A DNA stretch of 64,000 nt from Streptomyces sp. PR69 (lineage in GTDB: Bacteria; Actinomycetota; Actinomycetes; Streptomycetales; Streptomycetaceae), in NCBI RefSeq assembly GCF_026420845.1, contig NZ_JAOWCB010000005.1:62001-126000 (forward strand), read 5' to 3'. The notes under the pieces were generated by a model, which saw only the letters and a program-made list of their open reading frames with translations, was not told the DNA's origin and did no database searches. Of this stretch, positions 23,538-32,101 are shown piece by piece. The translations under genes were made by a program, and so were the position numbers. Position 1 is the stretch's first letter. Every line of letters begins with the position of its first letter.

Positions 23538-24900
23538 TGTGACAGCCCGCCACGCCCACCCCGACCGTGCCGAAGCGGCCCCGCCCGTCGACGCGCAGGC
23601 GTACGAGGAGGCGGTGAGCTTCACCTCCGACCTCATCCGCATCGACACGGCCAACCGCGGGGGAGGCGACTGCCGGGAGCGGCCCGCCGCCGAGTATGTC
23701 GCCGAGCGCCTCGCCGGAGCGGGGCTCGAACCCGTCCTGCTGGAACGCACACCCGGCCGTGCCAACGTCGTGGCCAGGATCCCCGGCAGCGACCCCTCCG
23801 CCGACGCACTCCTCGTCCACGGCCATCTCGACGTGGTGCCCGCCGACGCCTCCGAGTGGACCGTGCCCCCGTTCTCCGGGGAGATCCGCGACGGCGTGGT
23901 GTGGGGCCGCGGCGCGGTCGACATGAAGAACATGGACGCGATGGTGCTCGCGGTCGTACGGTCCTGGGCGCGGGCCGGAATCTCCCCCCGGCGCGACATC
24001 GTGATCGCCTACACCGCCGACGAGGAGGACAGCGGCTCCGACGGCGCGGCCTTCCTCGCCGACGCCCACGCGGACCTCTTCGAAGGGTGCACCGAAGGCA
24101 TCGGCGAAGCGGGGGCCTTCACCTTCCACGCCGGCCGGGGCCTGCGGCTCTACCCGGTGGCGGCCGGTGAGCGCGGCACGGCCTGGCTCAAGCTCACCGC
24201 GCACGGCAACGCGGGCCATGGCTCCAAGCCCAGCCCCGCCAACGCCGTGACAAAACTGGCCCGGGCCGTCGCCCGGATCGGCGAGTACGAGTGGCCCGTG
24301 CGGCTCACGGCGACGGTCCGGGCCGCACTGACGGAGCTGGCCGCGCTCCAGGGCATCGAGACGGACCTCCACGCGCGCGACCTTGACGTGGAGGCCCTGC
24401 TGGAGAAGCTCGGCCCGGCCGGGGCGCTCGTCCGCCCCACCGTGCGCAACAGCGCCAACCCGACCATGCTGGACGCCGGATACAAGATCAATGTGATCCC
24501 GGGGCGCGCCGTCGCCTTTGTGGACGGGCGGACGCTGCCGGGCCACGAGGAGGAGTTCGCGGCCACCATGGACCGGCTGACCGGCCCCGACGTCGAGTGG
24601 GAGTTCCACCACCGGGAGATTCCGCTTCAGGCCCCGGCGGACTCCCCGACCTTCGCCCGGCTCAGAGCCTCGCTGGAGCGGTTCGACCCGGACGCGCGCG
24701 TTGTGCCGTTCTGCATGGCGGGCGGCACGGACGCCAAGCACTTCGCCCGGCTCGGCATCGAGGGATACGGCTTCTCACCCCTGAAGCTGCCCGAAGGCTT
24801 CGACTACCCGGCGATGTTCCACGGAGTCGACGAACGCGTACCCGTCGAGGCGCTGCACTTCGGCGTGGACGTGCTGGACCACTATCTGAAGTCCGCATAG
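23530..24900 (+). CDS. M20 family metallopeptidase
   Basis: Dinuclear-zinc hydrolase of 456 residues (dipeptidase/deacylase superfamily). The ligands are visible: HGHLDVVPA (His near 97), GRGAVDMKN (bridging Asp), TADEEDSGSDG (catalytic Glu plus ligand) and a C-terminal GGTDAKHF with the last His. The dimerisation domain contains AHGNAGHGSKPS. ATG 23530 overlaps the dppA end and has GGAGGAGC upstream, so translation is coupled. Probable job: splitting dipeptides or N-acyl amino acids released by its operon partners. Confidence 0.92.
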   Translation: MADVTARHAHPDRAEAAPPVDAQAYEEAVSFTSDLIRIDTANRGGGDCRERPAAEYVAERLAGAGLEPVLLERTPGRANVVARIPGSDPSADALLVHGHLDVVPADASEWTVPPFSGEIRDGVVWGRGAVDMKNMDAMVLAVVRSWARAGISPRRDIVIAYTADEEDSGSDGAAFLADAHADLFEGCTEGIGEAGAFTFHAGRGLRLYPVAAGERGTAWLKLTAHGNAGHGSKPSPANAVTKLARAVARIGEYEWPVRLTATVRAALTELAALQGIETDLHARDLDVEALLEKLGPAGALVRPTVRNSANPTMLDAGYKINVIPGRAVAFVDGRTLPGHEEEFAATMDRLTGPDVEWEFHHREIPLQAPADSPTFARLRASLERFDPDARVVPFCMAGGTDAKHFARLGIEGYGFSPLKLPEGFDYPAMFHGVDERVPVEALHFGVDVLDHYLKSA

Positions 24901-24912
24901 GGGGAGTTGGGC

Positions 24913-27048
24913 ATGGTATCCACGGGGGCGTACGGGACATGGCCGTCGCCGATCGGCGCGGCGCTCGCCGCCTCGCACGACGGTCGGCCGGAGTTCCTCG
25001 GCATGGTCGGCGACGAGGTGTGGTGGACCGCGCCGCGCCCGGCCGAGGGCGGCCGGCGGACCCTGGTCCGCCGGCGCGCCGACGGCGGCGAGGAGTCGGC
25101 GCTGCCCGCGCCGTGGAACGTCCGCAGCAGAGTCATCGAGTACGGCGGACAGCCCTGGGCCGGGACCCCGCAGCCCGGCGGCCGCGGACCCCTCGTGGTC
25201 TTCGTCCACTTCCCCGACCAGCGGCTGTACGCCTACGAGCCCGACGCTCCCGGCGCGACGCCGCGGCCCCTCACGCCCGTGTCGGACGTCGGGGGCGGGC
25301 TGCGCTGGGCCGACCCGCGCATCCGGGCGGAGCACGGCGAGGTCTGGTGCGTGCTGGAGGAGTTCACCGGCCCCCGGCCCACCGACGTACGCCGGGTGAT
25401 CGCCGCTGTGCCGCTGGACGGGTCCGCCGCCGCGGACCGCGCCGCGCTGCGGGAGCTCACCGATGACCGGCGGCGCTTCATCACCGGGCCGCGCCTCTCC
25501 CCGGACGGCAGGCGGGCCGCCTGGCTCGCCTGGGACCATCCGCAGATGCCGTGGGACGGCACCTCGGTCCTGATCGCCGACATCGCCGACATCGCCGATA
25601 TCACCGACAGCACCGACGGGGCGGACAGCACCGAGGTCACCGGCGGCGGCACCGCTGACGCCGCCGGCGGGGCGCGGCTCACCGGGGTCCGCTGTGTGGC
25701 CGGAGGAGCCGACGAGTCGGTCGCCCAGGTCGACTGGGCCCCCGACGGCTCGCTGCTGCTCGTCTCCGACCGCGGCGGCTGGTGGGAGCCGCAGCGCATC
25801 GCGGCGCACACGCTGGCCGCGTCGTCCCCCGGAGCCGAGCCGCCGCCCGCGCCGCCCGCGACCACCCCTCAGGAGCCGCTGCCGCGCACAGAGCTGTGCC
25901 CCGGCCGGGAGGAGGAGTTCGGCGGACCGCTGTGGAAGATCGGCCTCAGCTGGTTCGCCCCGCTGGCCGACGGGCTGATCGCCGTCATCCACGGCAAGGG
26001 CGCCACCGCCCTCGGCATACTGGACCCCGAGACCGGCGAACTGGTCGACGCCGCGGGCCCCTGGACCGCATGGGCGCCCACGCTCGCCGTGCACGGCGAG
26101 CGCGTCATCGGCGTCGCGGCCAGCCCGCGCAGCGCCGCCGAGGTCGTGGAACTGGACACCCGCACCGGGCGCACCCGCGTCCTGGGCTCAGCCCATGACG
26201 ACCCGGTCGACCCCGCGTACTACCCCGAGCCGCAGCTCCGCACCTTCACCGGGCCCGGCGGCCGCGAGATCCACGCCCATGTCTATCCGCCCCACAGCCC
26301 GGACCGGGTCGCCCCCGACGGCGAACTCCCGCCGTTCGTCGTGCGCGCCCACGGCGGCCCCACCGGCCATGCCCCGGCCGTACTCGACCTGGAGATCGCC
26401 TACTTCACCTCGCGCGGCTTCGGCGTCGTCGAGGTCAACTACGGCGGCTCCACCGGATACGGACGGGAGTACCGCGACCGGCTGCGCGAGCAGTGGGGCG
26501 TGGTCGACGTCGAGGACTGTGCGGCGGTCGCCCGCACCCTCGCCGCCGAGGGCACCGCCGACCCGGCGCGGCTCGCCATCCGCGGCGGCAGTGCCGGCGG
26601 CTGGACCGCGGCCGCATCCCTGACCGGCACGGACGTCTACGCCTGCGGGGCCGTCAGCTACCCCATCCTCGATCTGGCGAGCTGGGCCGACGGCGAGACG
26701 CATGACTTTGAATCGCAGTATCTGCGGTCGCTGGTCGGGCCGCGGGAAGAGGTGCCGGGCCGCTACCGGGAGCGCTCGCCGCTGCACCACGTCGACCGGA
26801 TCAGCGTGCCGTTCCTGCTGCTCCAGGGCCTGGACGATGTGATCTGCCCGCCCGCGCAGTGCGAGCGGTTCCTGGAGCGGACGGCCGGACGCGGCATCCC
26901 GCACGCGTACATCGCCTTCGAGGGGGAGGGGCACGGCTTCCGCAGAGCCGACACCCTGATCCGCGCACTGGAAGCCGAACTCTCCCTGTATCTCCAGACC
27001 TTCGGCATCGAGCGGCCCGACACCCCGGTGCTGGAGCTGAGGAAGTGA
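24913..27048 (+). CDS. S9 family serine peptidase (prolyl oligopeptidase/acylaminoacyl-peptidase type)
   Basis: A 711-residue protein: an N-terminal beta-propeller (about 1-430) and a C-terminal alpha/beta-hydrolase domain. The serine lies in IRGGSAGGWT (near residue 560), the Asp in LDDVICPP (near 640) and the His in GEGHGF (near 674). The propeller carries a low-complexity insert of DIAD/STDG repeats near residue 225. There is no signal peptide, so it is cytoplasmic. GGGGAG lies 6 nt before ATG 24913, 12 nt after the M20 stop. It removes N-terminal residues or cleaves short peptides; specificity is not evident. Confidence 0.93.
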   Translation: MVSTGAYGTWPSPIGAALAASHDGRPEFLGMVGDEVWWTAPRPAEGGRRTLVRRRADGGEESALPAPWNVRSRVIEYGGQPWAGTPQPGGRGPLVVFVHFPDQRLYAYEPDAPGATPRPLTPVSDVGGGLRWADPRIRAEHGEVWCVLEEFTGPRPTDVRRVIAAVPLDGSAAADRAALRELTDDRRRFITGPRLSPDGRRAAWLAWDHPQMPWDGTSVLIADIADIADITDSTDGADSTEVTGGGTADAAGGARLTGVRCVAGGADESVAQVDWAPDGSLLLVSDRGGWWEPQRIAAHTLAASSPGAEPPPAPPATTPQEPLPRTELCPGREEEFGGPLWKIGLSWFAPLADGLIAVIHGKGATALGILDPETGELVDAAGPWTAWAPTLAVHGERVIGVAASPRSAAEVVELDTRTGRTRVLGSAHDDPVDPAYYPEPQLRTFTGPGGREIHAHVYPPHSPDRVAPDGELPPFVVRAHGGPTGHAPAVLDLEIAYFTSRGFGVVEVNYGGSTGYGREYRDRLREQWGVVDVEDCAAVARTLAAEGTADPARLAIRGGSAGGWTAAASLTGTDVYACGAVSYPILDLASWADGETHDFESQYLRSLVGPREEVPGRYRERSPLHHVDRISVPFLLLQGLDDVICPPAQCERFLERTAGRGIPHAYIAFEGEGHGFRRADTLIRALEAELSLYLQTFGIERPDTPVLELRK

Positions 27049-27983
27049 CCGCGTCATCGCCGTCCCTGACCCGCCCTCGGCGGCTGCGGCCGGGGGACAG
27101 GGTCGCCGTCGTGGCCCCCGCGGGGCCCGTGCCCGAGGAGCGGCTGGAGTCCGGGCTCGCCGTCCTGCGTGACTGGGGGCTCGACCCCGTGACACCGCCC
27201 CACGTCCGCGGGCGCCACCCGGACCTGCCCTATCTGGCCGCCGCCGACGCGGTGCGGGCGCGCGAGCTGACCGAGGCATGGTGCGAGAAGTCCGTGTCCG
27301 CCGTACTCTGCGCCCGCGGCGGCTACGGCGCCGCCCGCATGGCCGATCTGCTCGACTGGACGGCGATACGGGCCGCGGGCCCCAAGGTCTTCGTCGGATA
27401 CAGCGACATCACCACACTGCACGAGGCGTTCGCCCGGCGCATGGGCCTGGCCACGCTGCACGGCCCCATGGCAGGCGCGCCCGGCTTCCTCGGCGACCCG
27501 GCCACCCGGGAGTCGCTGCGGGCCGCGCTCTTCGAGCCGGAGTCGGTCCGCGTGCTGGGGCTGGATACCGCCCGCACCCTGGTGCCCGGCCGCGCGCGGG
27601 GCGTCACCTTCGGCGGCTGCCTCACCCTCCTCGCGGCCGACGCCGGCACCCCGCACGCCCGCCCCGCCGCCCACGGCGGCCTGCTGCTGATCGAGGACGT
27701 CGGGGAGGAGGACTACCGGATCGACCGGGCGCTCACCCAGCTGCTGCGCGCGGGAACCCTGGACGGCGTCATGGGCGTCGCCCTCGGGTCATGGGCGCGG
27801 TGCGGACCGTACGACAGAGTGCGGGCGGTGCTCCGCGACCGGCTGGGCGGGCTGGGCGTTCCGGTCGTGGAGGAACTGGGATTCGGCCATGGCTCCCCGG
27901 CGCTCACGGTGCCCCTCGGCGTCAGCGCCGTACTGGACGCCGACGCCCGCACGCTGACGCTGGACGAGCCCGCCCTGCTCTGA
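27045..27983 (+). CDS. LD-carboxypeptidase (S66 family)
   Basis: Serine peptidase that trims the terminal D-alanine from muropeptides in known members (LdcA type). The 312-residue protein has RPGDRVAVVAPAGPV at the N-terminus, ARGGYGAARM, the nucleophile Ser120 in GYSDITT, the Glu in IEDVGEEDYRIDR near 217 and the His in GFGHGSPA near 282. GTG 27045 overlaps the S9 peptidase stop by 4 nt (GTGA), with GAGG upstream. Together with the DppA-like gene it suggests processing of cell-wall peptides containing D-residues. Confidence 0.93.
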   Translation: MTASSPSLTRPRRLRPGDRVAVVAPAGPVPEERLESGLAVLRDWGLDPVTPPHVRGRHPDLPYLAAADAVRARELTEAWCEKSVSAVLCARGGYGAARMADLLDWTAIRAAGPKVFVGYSDITTLHEAFARRMGLATLHGPMAGAPGFLGDPATRESLRAALFEPESVRVLGLDTARTLVPGRARGVTFGGCLTLLAADAGTPHARPAAHGGLLLIEDVGEEDYRIDRALTQLLRAGTLDGVMGVALGSWARCGPYDRVRAVLRDRLGGLGVPVVEELGFGHGSPALTVPLGVSAVLDADARTLTLDEPALL

Positions 27984-28014
27984 CCCCGCCCGCCCGGCTC
28001 TGACCCCGCGCGCG

Positions 28015-29097
28015 CTACTTCGACGAGGCCGCCTCGCGCAGTGCCGCATACCCCGGGCGGATCACCTCGTCGATCAGCCGGCGGCGCTCCGGCAGCGGCA
28101 GGAACGCCGACTCGACCGCGGCCACGGTGAACTCCTCGAAGACCTCGGGGCCGTAGCCGAACGCCTCCGCCATGTGCTGGAACTCCCGGCTCATCGTGGT
28201 GCCGGAGACCAGGCGGTTGTCGGTGTTCAGCGTGATCCGGAACCCGAGGCGGCGCAGCAGGTCGATGGGGTGCGTGGCGTAGTCCTTCGCCGCGCCCGTC
28301 TGCAGATTGGAGGTCGGGCAGACCTCCAGGGCGATGCGGTTGTCGCGGACGTAGGCCGCGAGGTGGCCCAGCGTCGCCGAACCGTCGTCGTGCACGGTGA
28401 TGTCGTCCGTGATGCGCACGCCATGGCCGATGCGCTCCGCGCCGCAGATCTGCACCGCCTCGTGGATCGACTCCGCGCCGACCGCCTCGCCCGCGTGGAT
28501 CGTGAAGTGGCAGCTGTGCCGCTTCAGGTGCTGGAAGGCGGGCAGATGGCGGGCGGGCGGGTTGCCGATCTCGCCGCCCGCGATGTCAAACCCCGCCACC
28601 CCGCGCTCACGGTGCGCGACGGTCAGCTCGGCTATCTCCAGGGAACGGTCCGTGTGCCGCATGCCGGTGAGCAGCGCCCGCACTGTGATCCGCCCGCCGG
28701 TGCGGCGCTCGCCCTCCCGGAAGCCGGCGTTGACCGCGTCCACGACCTCGTCGAGCGTCAGACCGCGTTCCTGGTGCTGCTCGGGGGCGTACCGCACCTC
28801 GGCGTACACGACGCCGTCGGCCGCCAGATCCTCGGCGCACTCCGCGGCGACGCGCTCCAGCGCCTCACGGGTCTGCATCACCGCGCAGGTGTGGGCGAAG
28901 GTCTCCAGATAGCGCTCCAGCGACCCGGAGTCCGCGGCGTCGCGGAACCAGACCCCAAGCGCCTCCGGCTCCTCGGTCGGCAGCCCGCGGTAACCGCACT
29001 CACGGGCCAGTTCGATGATGGTGGCGGGGCGCAGACCGCCGTCGAGGTGGTCGTGGAGGACGGCCTTGGGTGCGCGCAGGATGTCAGACAAGTGCAT
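28015..29097 (-). CDS. add: Adenosine deaminase
   Basis: Zinc hydrolase turning adenosine or deoxyadenosine to inosine, in purine salvage; 360 residues. The first metal motif is HDHLDGG (His15, His17). The third His and catalytic Glu are in TIHAGEAVG, a further His in RIGHGVRI, and the Asp in TLNTDNRL, where the usual TDDP is TDNR. ATG 29097 has no ribosome binding site; TACACT (29106-29111, minus strand) ends 8 nt upstream. The first codons contain a near-copy of the GntR operator found 1 kb away, suggesting shared control with the MFS gene. Confidence 0.94.
   Translation of the reverse strand: MHLSDILRAPKAVLHDHLDGGLRPATIIELARECGYRGLPTEEPEALGVWFRDAADSGSLERYLETFAHTCAVMQTREALERVAAECAEDLAADGVVYAEVRYAPEQHQERGLTLDEVVDAVNAGFREGERRTGGRITVRALLTGMRHTDRSLEIAELTVAHRERGVAGFDIAGGEIGNPPARHLPAFQHLKRHSCHFTIHAGEAVGAESIHEAVQICGAERIGHGVRITDDITVHDDGSATLGHLAAYVRDNRIALEVCPTSNLQTGAAKDYATHPIDLLRRLGFRITLNTDNRLVSGTTMSREFQHMAEAFGYGPEVFEEFTVAAVESAFLPLPERRRLIDEVIRPGYAALREAASSK
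29083..29095. promoter_or_regulatory. Near-copy of the GntR operator overlapping the add start codon
   Basis: TGTCAGACAAGTG is identical to 13 bases of the palindrome at 30119-30133. It overlaps the first codons of adenosine deaminase, where bound repressor would block a leaderless or near-leaderless transcript. Confidence 0.55.
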
Positions 29098-29155
29098 ACC
29101 CGCTGAGTGTACGGCACGCCAAGCTCAAGCCTTGCCGGTGTTTGAGGGCGGGGGG

Positions 29156-29174
29156 CCTGGGGCGGAGCCCCCGG
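29156..29174 (-). terminator. Hairpin terminator of the gntR gene
   Basis: CCTGGGGC-GGA-GCCCCCGG with one mismatched pair, directly after the gntR stop (29175). It is another member of the GGGGC-GGA-GCCCC hairpin family seen in this window. Confidence 0.55.
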
Positions 29175-29921
29175 TTATGTCGTGTGGAGCACCGGCAGGG
29201 CGGGCGCGCCCGTCGGCAGCATGTGCTTGGCCGCGAGGACCGGCGTCTGTGCGACCCGGATCACCTGGGTGACCAGCACCGCGGGCGTGTCCGCCGAGCG
29301 GTCCAGCTGTTCGCCGCGGCGCTGCCCGAGCACGGTCGCCGTCACGGCGCTGTGCCCGGTGAGCTGGATGCCCCGGGACGCCCCCGCGAGCACCGAGAGC
29401 ATGGACGCCGCAGGGGCGGGCTCGGCGCGCAGGGCCTGTGCGAACGCCGGATGGACACGTTCCAGCACCTCCTCCTCCGCGGCCCACTCCTGGCTGAGCG
29501 CCGCCGCCGTGCCCTCCCCGGTCAGCAGCGACTCCCAGAAGCGCAGCTCCGCGCGGGCCGCGGCCAGCAGATGCTGGGCGGTGAAGTCGGTGGGTTCCTC
29601 CACCGCGCGCAGCAGCGGCCGCACCCGCAGCGCGGCCCCCGCCGACAGCAGCTCCTCAAGCGGCTGGACACGCTCGTAACCCCGCCGCGGCACACGGTCG
29701 TTGACCGTTCTGCCCACGCCGCGGCGCACCGTCAGCAGGCCGTCCTCCTGGAGCAGCAGCAGCGCCTCGCGCAGGGCGGGTCGGCTCACCCCCAGCGCGC
29801 CGGCGAGCCGGGGCTCGGACGGCAGGGTGGAGCCCGGCGGATAGGTGCCGTCGTGGATGGCGTCCGCGATCCGCTCGTACAGCGCGACGACCGGTCTGCG
29901 CTGCTGTGCGCTGACTGCCAC
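29175..29921 (-). CDS. GntR-family transcriptional regulator
   Basis: A 248-residue regulator. The winged HTH occupies about residues 12-72 (VALYERIADAIHDGTYPPGS, LPSEPRLAGALGVSRPALRE, LTVRRGVGRTV). The C-terminal part is consistent with a UTRA-like ligand domain (VTQVIRVAQTPVLAAKHMLP near the end). GTG 29921 is preceded by GAGGAGGAGCA. It diverges from the MFS exporter. A perfect FadR-type palindrome in the gap and a near-copy at the add start suggest its regulon. The ligand is unknown; a nucleoside is one possibility given add. Confidence 0.88.
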   Translation of the reverse strand: MAVSAQQRRPVVALYERIADAIHDGTYPPGSTLPSEPRLAGALGVSRPALREALLLLQEDGLLTVRRGVGRTVNDRVPRRGYERVQPLEELLSAGAALRVRPLLRAVEEPTDFTAQHLLAAARAELRFWESLLTGEGTAAALSQEWAAEEEVLERVHPAFAQALRAEPAPAASMLSVLAGASRGIQLTGHSAVTATVLGQRRGEQLDRSADTPAVLVTQVIRVAQTPVLAAKHMLPTGAPALPVLHTT

Positions 29922-30083
29922 TGCTCCTCCTCGGCCCAACCTGTCAGCTAGCTCTGATCGCCACGCTATGCCGGTTCCCGCGGCCGGGCAACGGCCGACG
30001 CGTCGCCGTCTGCCCGTCCCGAGCTGGGATTTCAGCCCAAATCGAGGGTGCTGCGCAATTCACGGCCCGGAAGGTCTTGACGT

Positions 30084-30097
30084 TCTACGCACGTAGA
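30084..30097. promoter_or_regulatory. Palindrome TCTACG-CA-CGTAGA in the gntR/MFS gap
   Basis: Perfect 6-bp arms around a 2-bp centre, overlapping the spacer after a TTGACG (30077-30082) that could be the MFS -35. It differs from the GntR operator, so a second regulator may act here. The rest of the 285-bp gap holds the GntR palindrome and an 8-bp repeat. Confidence 0.5.
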
Positions 30098-30118
30098 TTC
30101 CACTCTGTGTGAGCCGCA

Positions 30119-30133
30119 ACTTGTCAGACAAGT
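30119..30133. promoter_or_regulatory. GntR (FadR-type) operator palindrome
   Basis: ACTTGTC-A-GACAAGT is a perfect 15-bp palindrome. Its core TTGTCAGACAA fits the FadR-subfamily consensus TNGTNNNACNA. It lies between the divergent gntR and MFS genes. Confidence 0.75.
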
Positions 30134-30152
30134 GACGAGCAGCGGAAATTTT

Positions 30153-30176
30153 GCAAGACAGCAAGACAGCAAGACG
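30153..30176. repeat. Three tandem 8-bp units GCAAGAC(A/G)
   Basis: Exact units at 30153, 30161 and 30169 in the MFS leader, 31 bp before its start codon. A slippage-prone simple repeat, rare in this GC-rich context. Confidence 0.8.
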
Positions 30177-30206
30177 TCACACGACATCCGAGGCAAAGGG
30201 GCCGAC

Positions 30207-31682
30207 ATGTCGACCAGGCTGGGCCGGACACCGTCCGGGGCCGCATCCGATCTCACAGGCCGCGGCAGCATGCTGCTCGCCATGGTGCTGGCCGTTCTCG
30301 GCTATCAGATCAACGCCACGATGCTCAGCCCCGCGCTGCCCGACGTCATCGAGCGCCTCGGCACCTCGACCGCGGCCGCCGGCCTCTCCCAGACGCTGTT
30401 CTTCCTGATGGCGGCCATCGGCCAGGTCACCCTCGCCCGCCTCAGCGACCAGCGCGGCCGCAAGCCGATGATGATCGTCTGCGCCTTCGTCCTGATCGCC
30501 GGCAATCTGCTCTGCGTCTTCGCGCCCAACATCGAGATCTTCATCGCCGGCCGCATCCTCCAGGGCGTCTCCGCGGCGATGTTCACACTCGCCTTCCTCA
30601 CCCTGAACCAGCTGCTCAGCCCGGCGGGCTTCGGCAAGGCGGCCGGCATCATCACCGCGGTCAACGGCGGTCTCGCCGGAATTGACGCCATCGCCGGCGG
30701 CCAGATCGCCGACACCATCGGCTTCCGCGGCATCTTCGTCTGCTCCACGCTGATCGCCGTCGCCGGGCTGATCGGCGTCCGCCGGTACGTCCCCGACGTC
30801 CCGCCGACCGCCGCCGACGGCCGTTTCGACTCGCGCGGCATCACCGCCCTCGCCCTGGGCCTCACCGGGGTGCTCGTCGGCCTGGCGCAGGGCGCGAGCT
30901 GGGGCTGGACCTCGCCGCTCACCGCCGCCTTCCTGCTCGGCGGCCTCGCCTCCCTCGTCTTCTTCGTCCTCTCGCAGAAGAGCGCGCCCAACCCCGTCAT
31001 CGACATCGAGGTGCTGGCCTCGCGCCGCGCCTGGCCGCTGCTGATCACCACCGTGTGCACGCTCGGCGGCGCGTTCGGCGCGATCGCCCTGACCATCCCG
31101 CTGTTCTCGCAGGACGCACGCGTGGGCCTCGGCCTCTCCGCCGTCGCCGCCGCCGTGCTGTTCCTGACCCCCATCCAGCTGATCGGCGTCATCTCCGCGC
31201 CGCTGACCGGGCGGCTCGGGCCCCGGATCGGCTGGCGTACGGTCGTGGTCGCCGGCGCGGTCGCCAACTTCGCGATCTTCCTCCTCGCCACGCTCTTCCT
31301 GCACCACGAGTGGGTCCTCATCGCCTCGCTGGCCGCGCTCGGCGTCACCTACGGCGGCTTCATGCTGACCGGTCTCAACGGCCTGGCCGTCACCACCGCC
31401 CCCAAGGACAAACCGGGCTCCCTCTCCGGCCTCAACGGCGCCTGCTTCGGCATCGGAGCGTCGCTGGGCATCGCCCTCGCCTCCGCGATGATCACGGCGG
31501 GCAGCGATGCGCAGGGGCCGACCGAAGCGGGCTATCAGCACGCGATGTACGCGGCGCTCGCGCTGCTGGCGCTCGGCGTGGTGTCCTCGCTGCTGATCCA
31601 GCGGCCGGACGAGGACGGCACGCCGGGGTCCGCACAGGATCAGGACGAGGACGAGCCGCGTCTCATCCTCGCGCACCACTGA
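30207..31682 (+). CDS. MFS transporter, DHA2-like (14 transmembrane helices)
   Basis: Major facilitator exporter of 491 residues. I count 14 hydrophobic segments, typical of proton-driven multidrug exporters of the DHA2 group. The loop 2-3 motif is LARLSDQRGRKPMM, and motif C-like glycine-rich helix AGIITAVNGGLAGIDAIAGG is present. ATG 30207 has AAAGGGG 5 nt upstream. It is divergent from and probably repressed by the GntR regulator. The C-terminal tail is acidic (DQDEDEDEP). The substrate is unknown. Confidence 0.92.
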   Translation: MSTRLGRTPSGAASDLTGRGSMLLAMVLAVLGYQINATMLSPALPDVIERLGTSTAAAGLSQTLFFLMAAIGQVTLARLSDQRGRKPMMIVCAFVLIAGNLLCVFAPNIEIFIAGRILQGVSAAMFTLAFLTLNQLLSPAGFGKAAGIITAVNGGLAGIDAIAGGQIADTIGFRGIFVCSTLIAVAGLIGVRRYVPDVPPTAADGRFDSRGITALALGLTGVLVGLAQGASWGWTSPLTAAFLLGGLASLVFFVLSQKSAPNPVIDIEVLASRRAWPLLITTVCTLGGAFGAIALTIPLFSQDARVGLGLSAVAAAVLFLTPIQLIGVISAPLTGRLGPRIGWRTVVVAGAVANFAIFLLATLFLHHEWVLIASLAALGVTYGGFMLTGLNGLAVTTAPKDKPGSLSGLNGACFGIGASLGIALASAMITAGSDAQGPTEAGYQHAMYAALALLALGVVSSLLIQRPDEDGTPGSAQDQDEDEPRLILAHH

Positions 31683-31771
31683 CCCGCCCCCTCAGCCGGG
31701 CCCGCCGGGAACCGGGGCCGCCGCGACGACCAGGCTGCGCGGCCCCGTCACCCGTATGGCCCGCCCCAGCC

Positions 31772-31811
31772 GCTCATGGGACCGGGATCCGTCCATCCTG
31801 GTCCCATGAGC
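31772..31811. promoter_or_regulatory. Long inverted repeat burying the LapA-like start codon
   Basis: Perfect 12-bp arms GCTCATGGGACC (31772-31783) and GGTCCCATGAGC (31800-31811). The interior adds five more pairs (one G-U) around a 6-nt loop. The ATG of the downstream gene (31806) is inside the right arm. It is either a translation-blocking RNA hairpin or a DNA operator. Confidence 0.8.
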
Positions 31812-32063
31812 CCCAGGGAAGCATCGAGCAGCGGCGGCAGCAGGCGACGCGGCGGCAGCATCCGTGACTGGCTCACCCCGGCCAGGGTCACCGTCCTGGT
31901 GATCGCCCTCCTCGCGATCATCTTCATCTTCGAGAACACCCGCCAGGTCAAGATCCGGCTGTTGATCCCCGAGGTCTCCATGCCGCTCTATCTGGCGCTG
32001 CTCGCGATGTTCGCGGTCGGCGTGCTGTGCGGAAGCTACTTCTTCCGCAGACGGGAGCGATGA
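31806..32063 (+). CDS. Small membrane protein, LapA/DUF1049 family
   Basis: An 85-residue protein with a basic Ser/Arg-rich N-terminus and two transmembrane helices (VTVLVIALLAIIFIFEN and LALLAMFAVGVLCGSYFF). They are separated by a short loop with VKIRLLIPEV, the pattern of LapA-domain proteins. It ends in a basic FRRRER tail. Proteins of this family are linked to lipopolysaccharide assembly in Gram-negatives; the role in actinomycetes is not known. Start ATG 31806 lies in the hairpin arm; the upstream in-frame ATG 31776 is the mirror-image ATG of the palindrome and less likely. Confidence 0.8.
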   Translation: MSPREASSSGGSRRRGGSIRDWLTPARVTVLVIALLAIIFIFENTRQVKIRLLIPEVSMPLYLALLAMFAVGVLCGSYFFRRRER

Positions 32064-32101
32064 GCGGCCGTCAGGGCTGCACCACTGGCTAGGCTGCCGC
32101 G

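Noticed and set aside
30177-31679. 500-codon minus-strand frame opposite the MFS gene
   Set aside because: Asp/Glu/Arg/Gly-rich shadow of hydrophobic codons; the plus strand clearly encodes 14 membrane helices.
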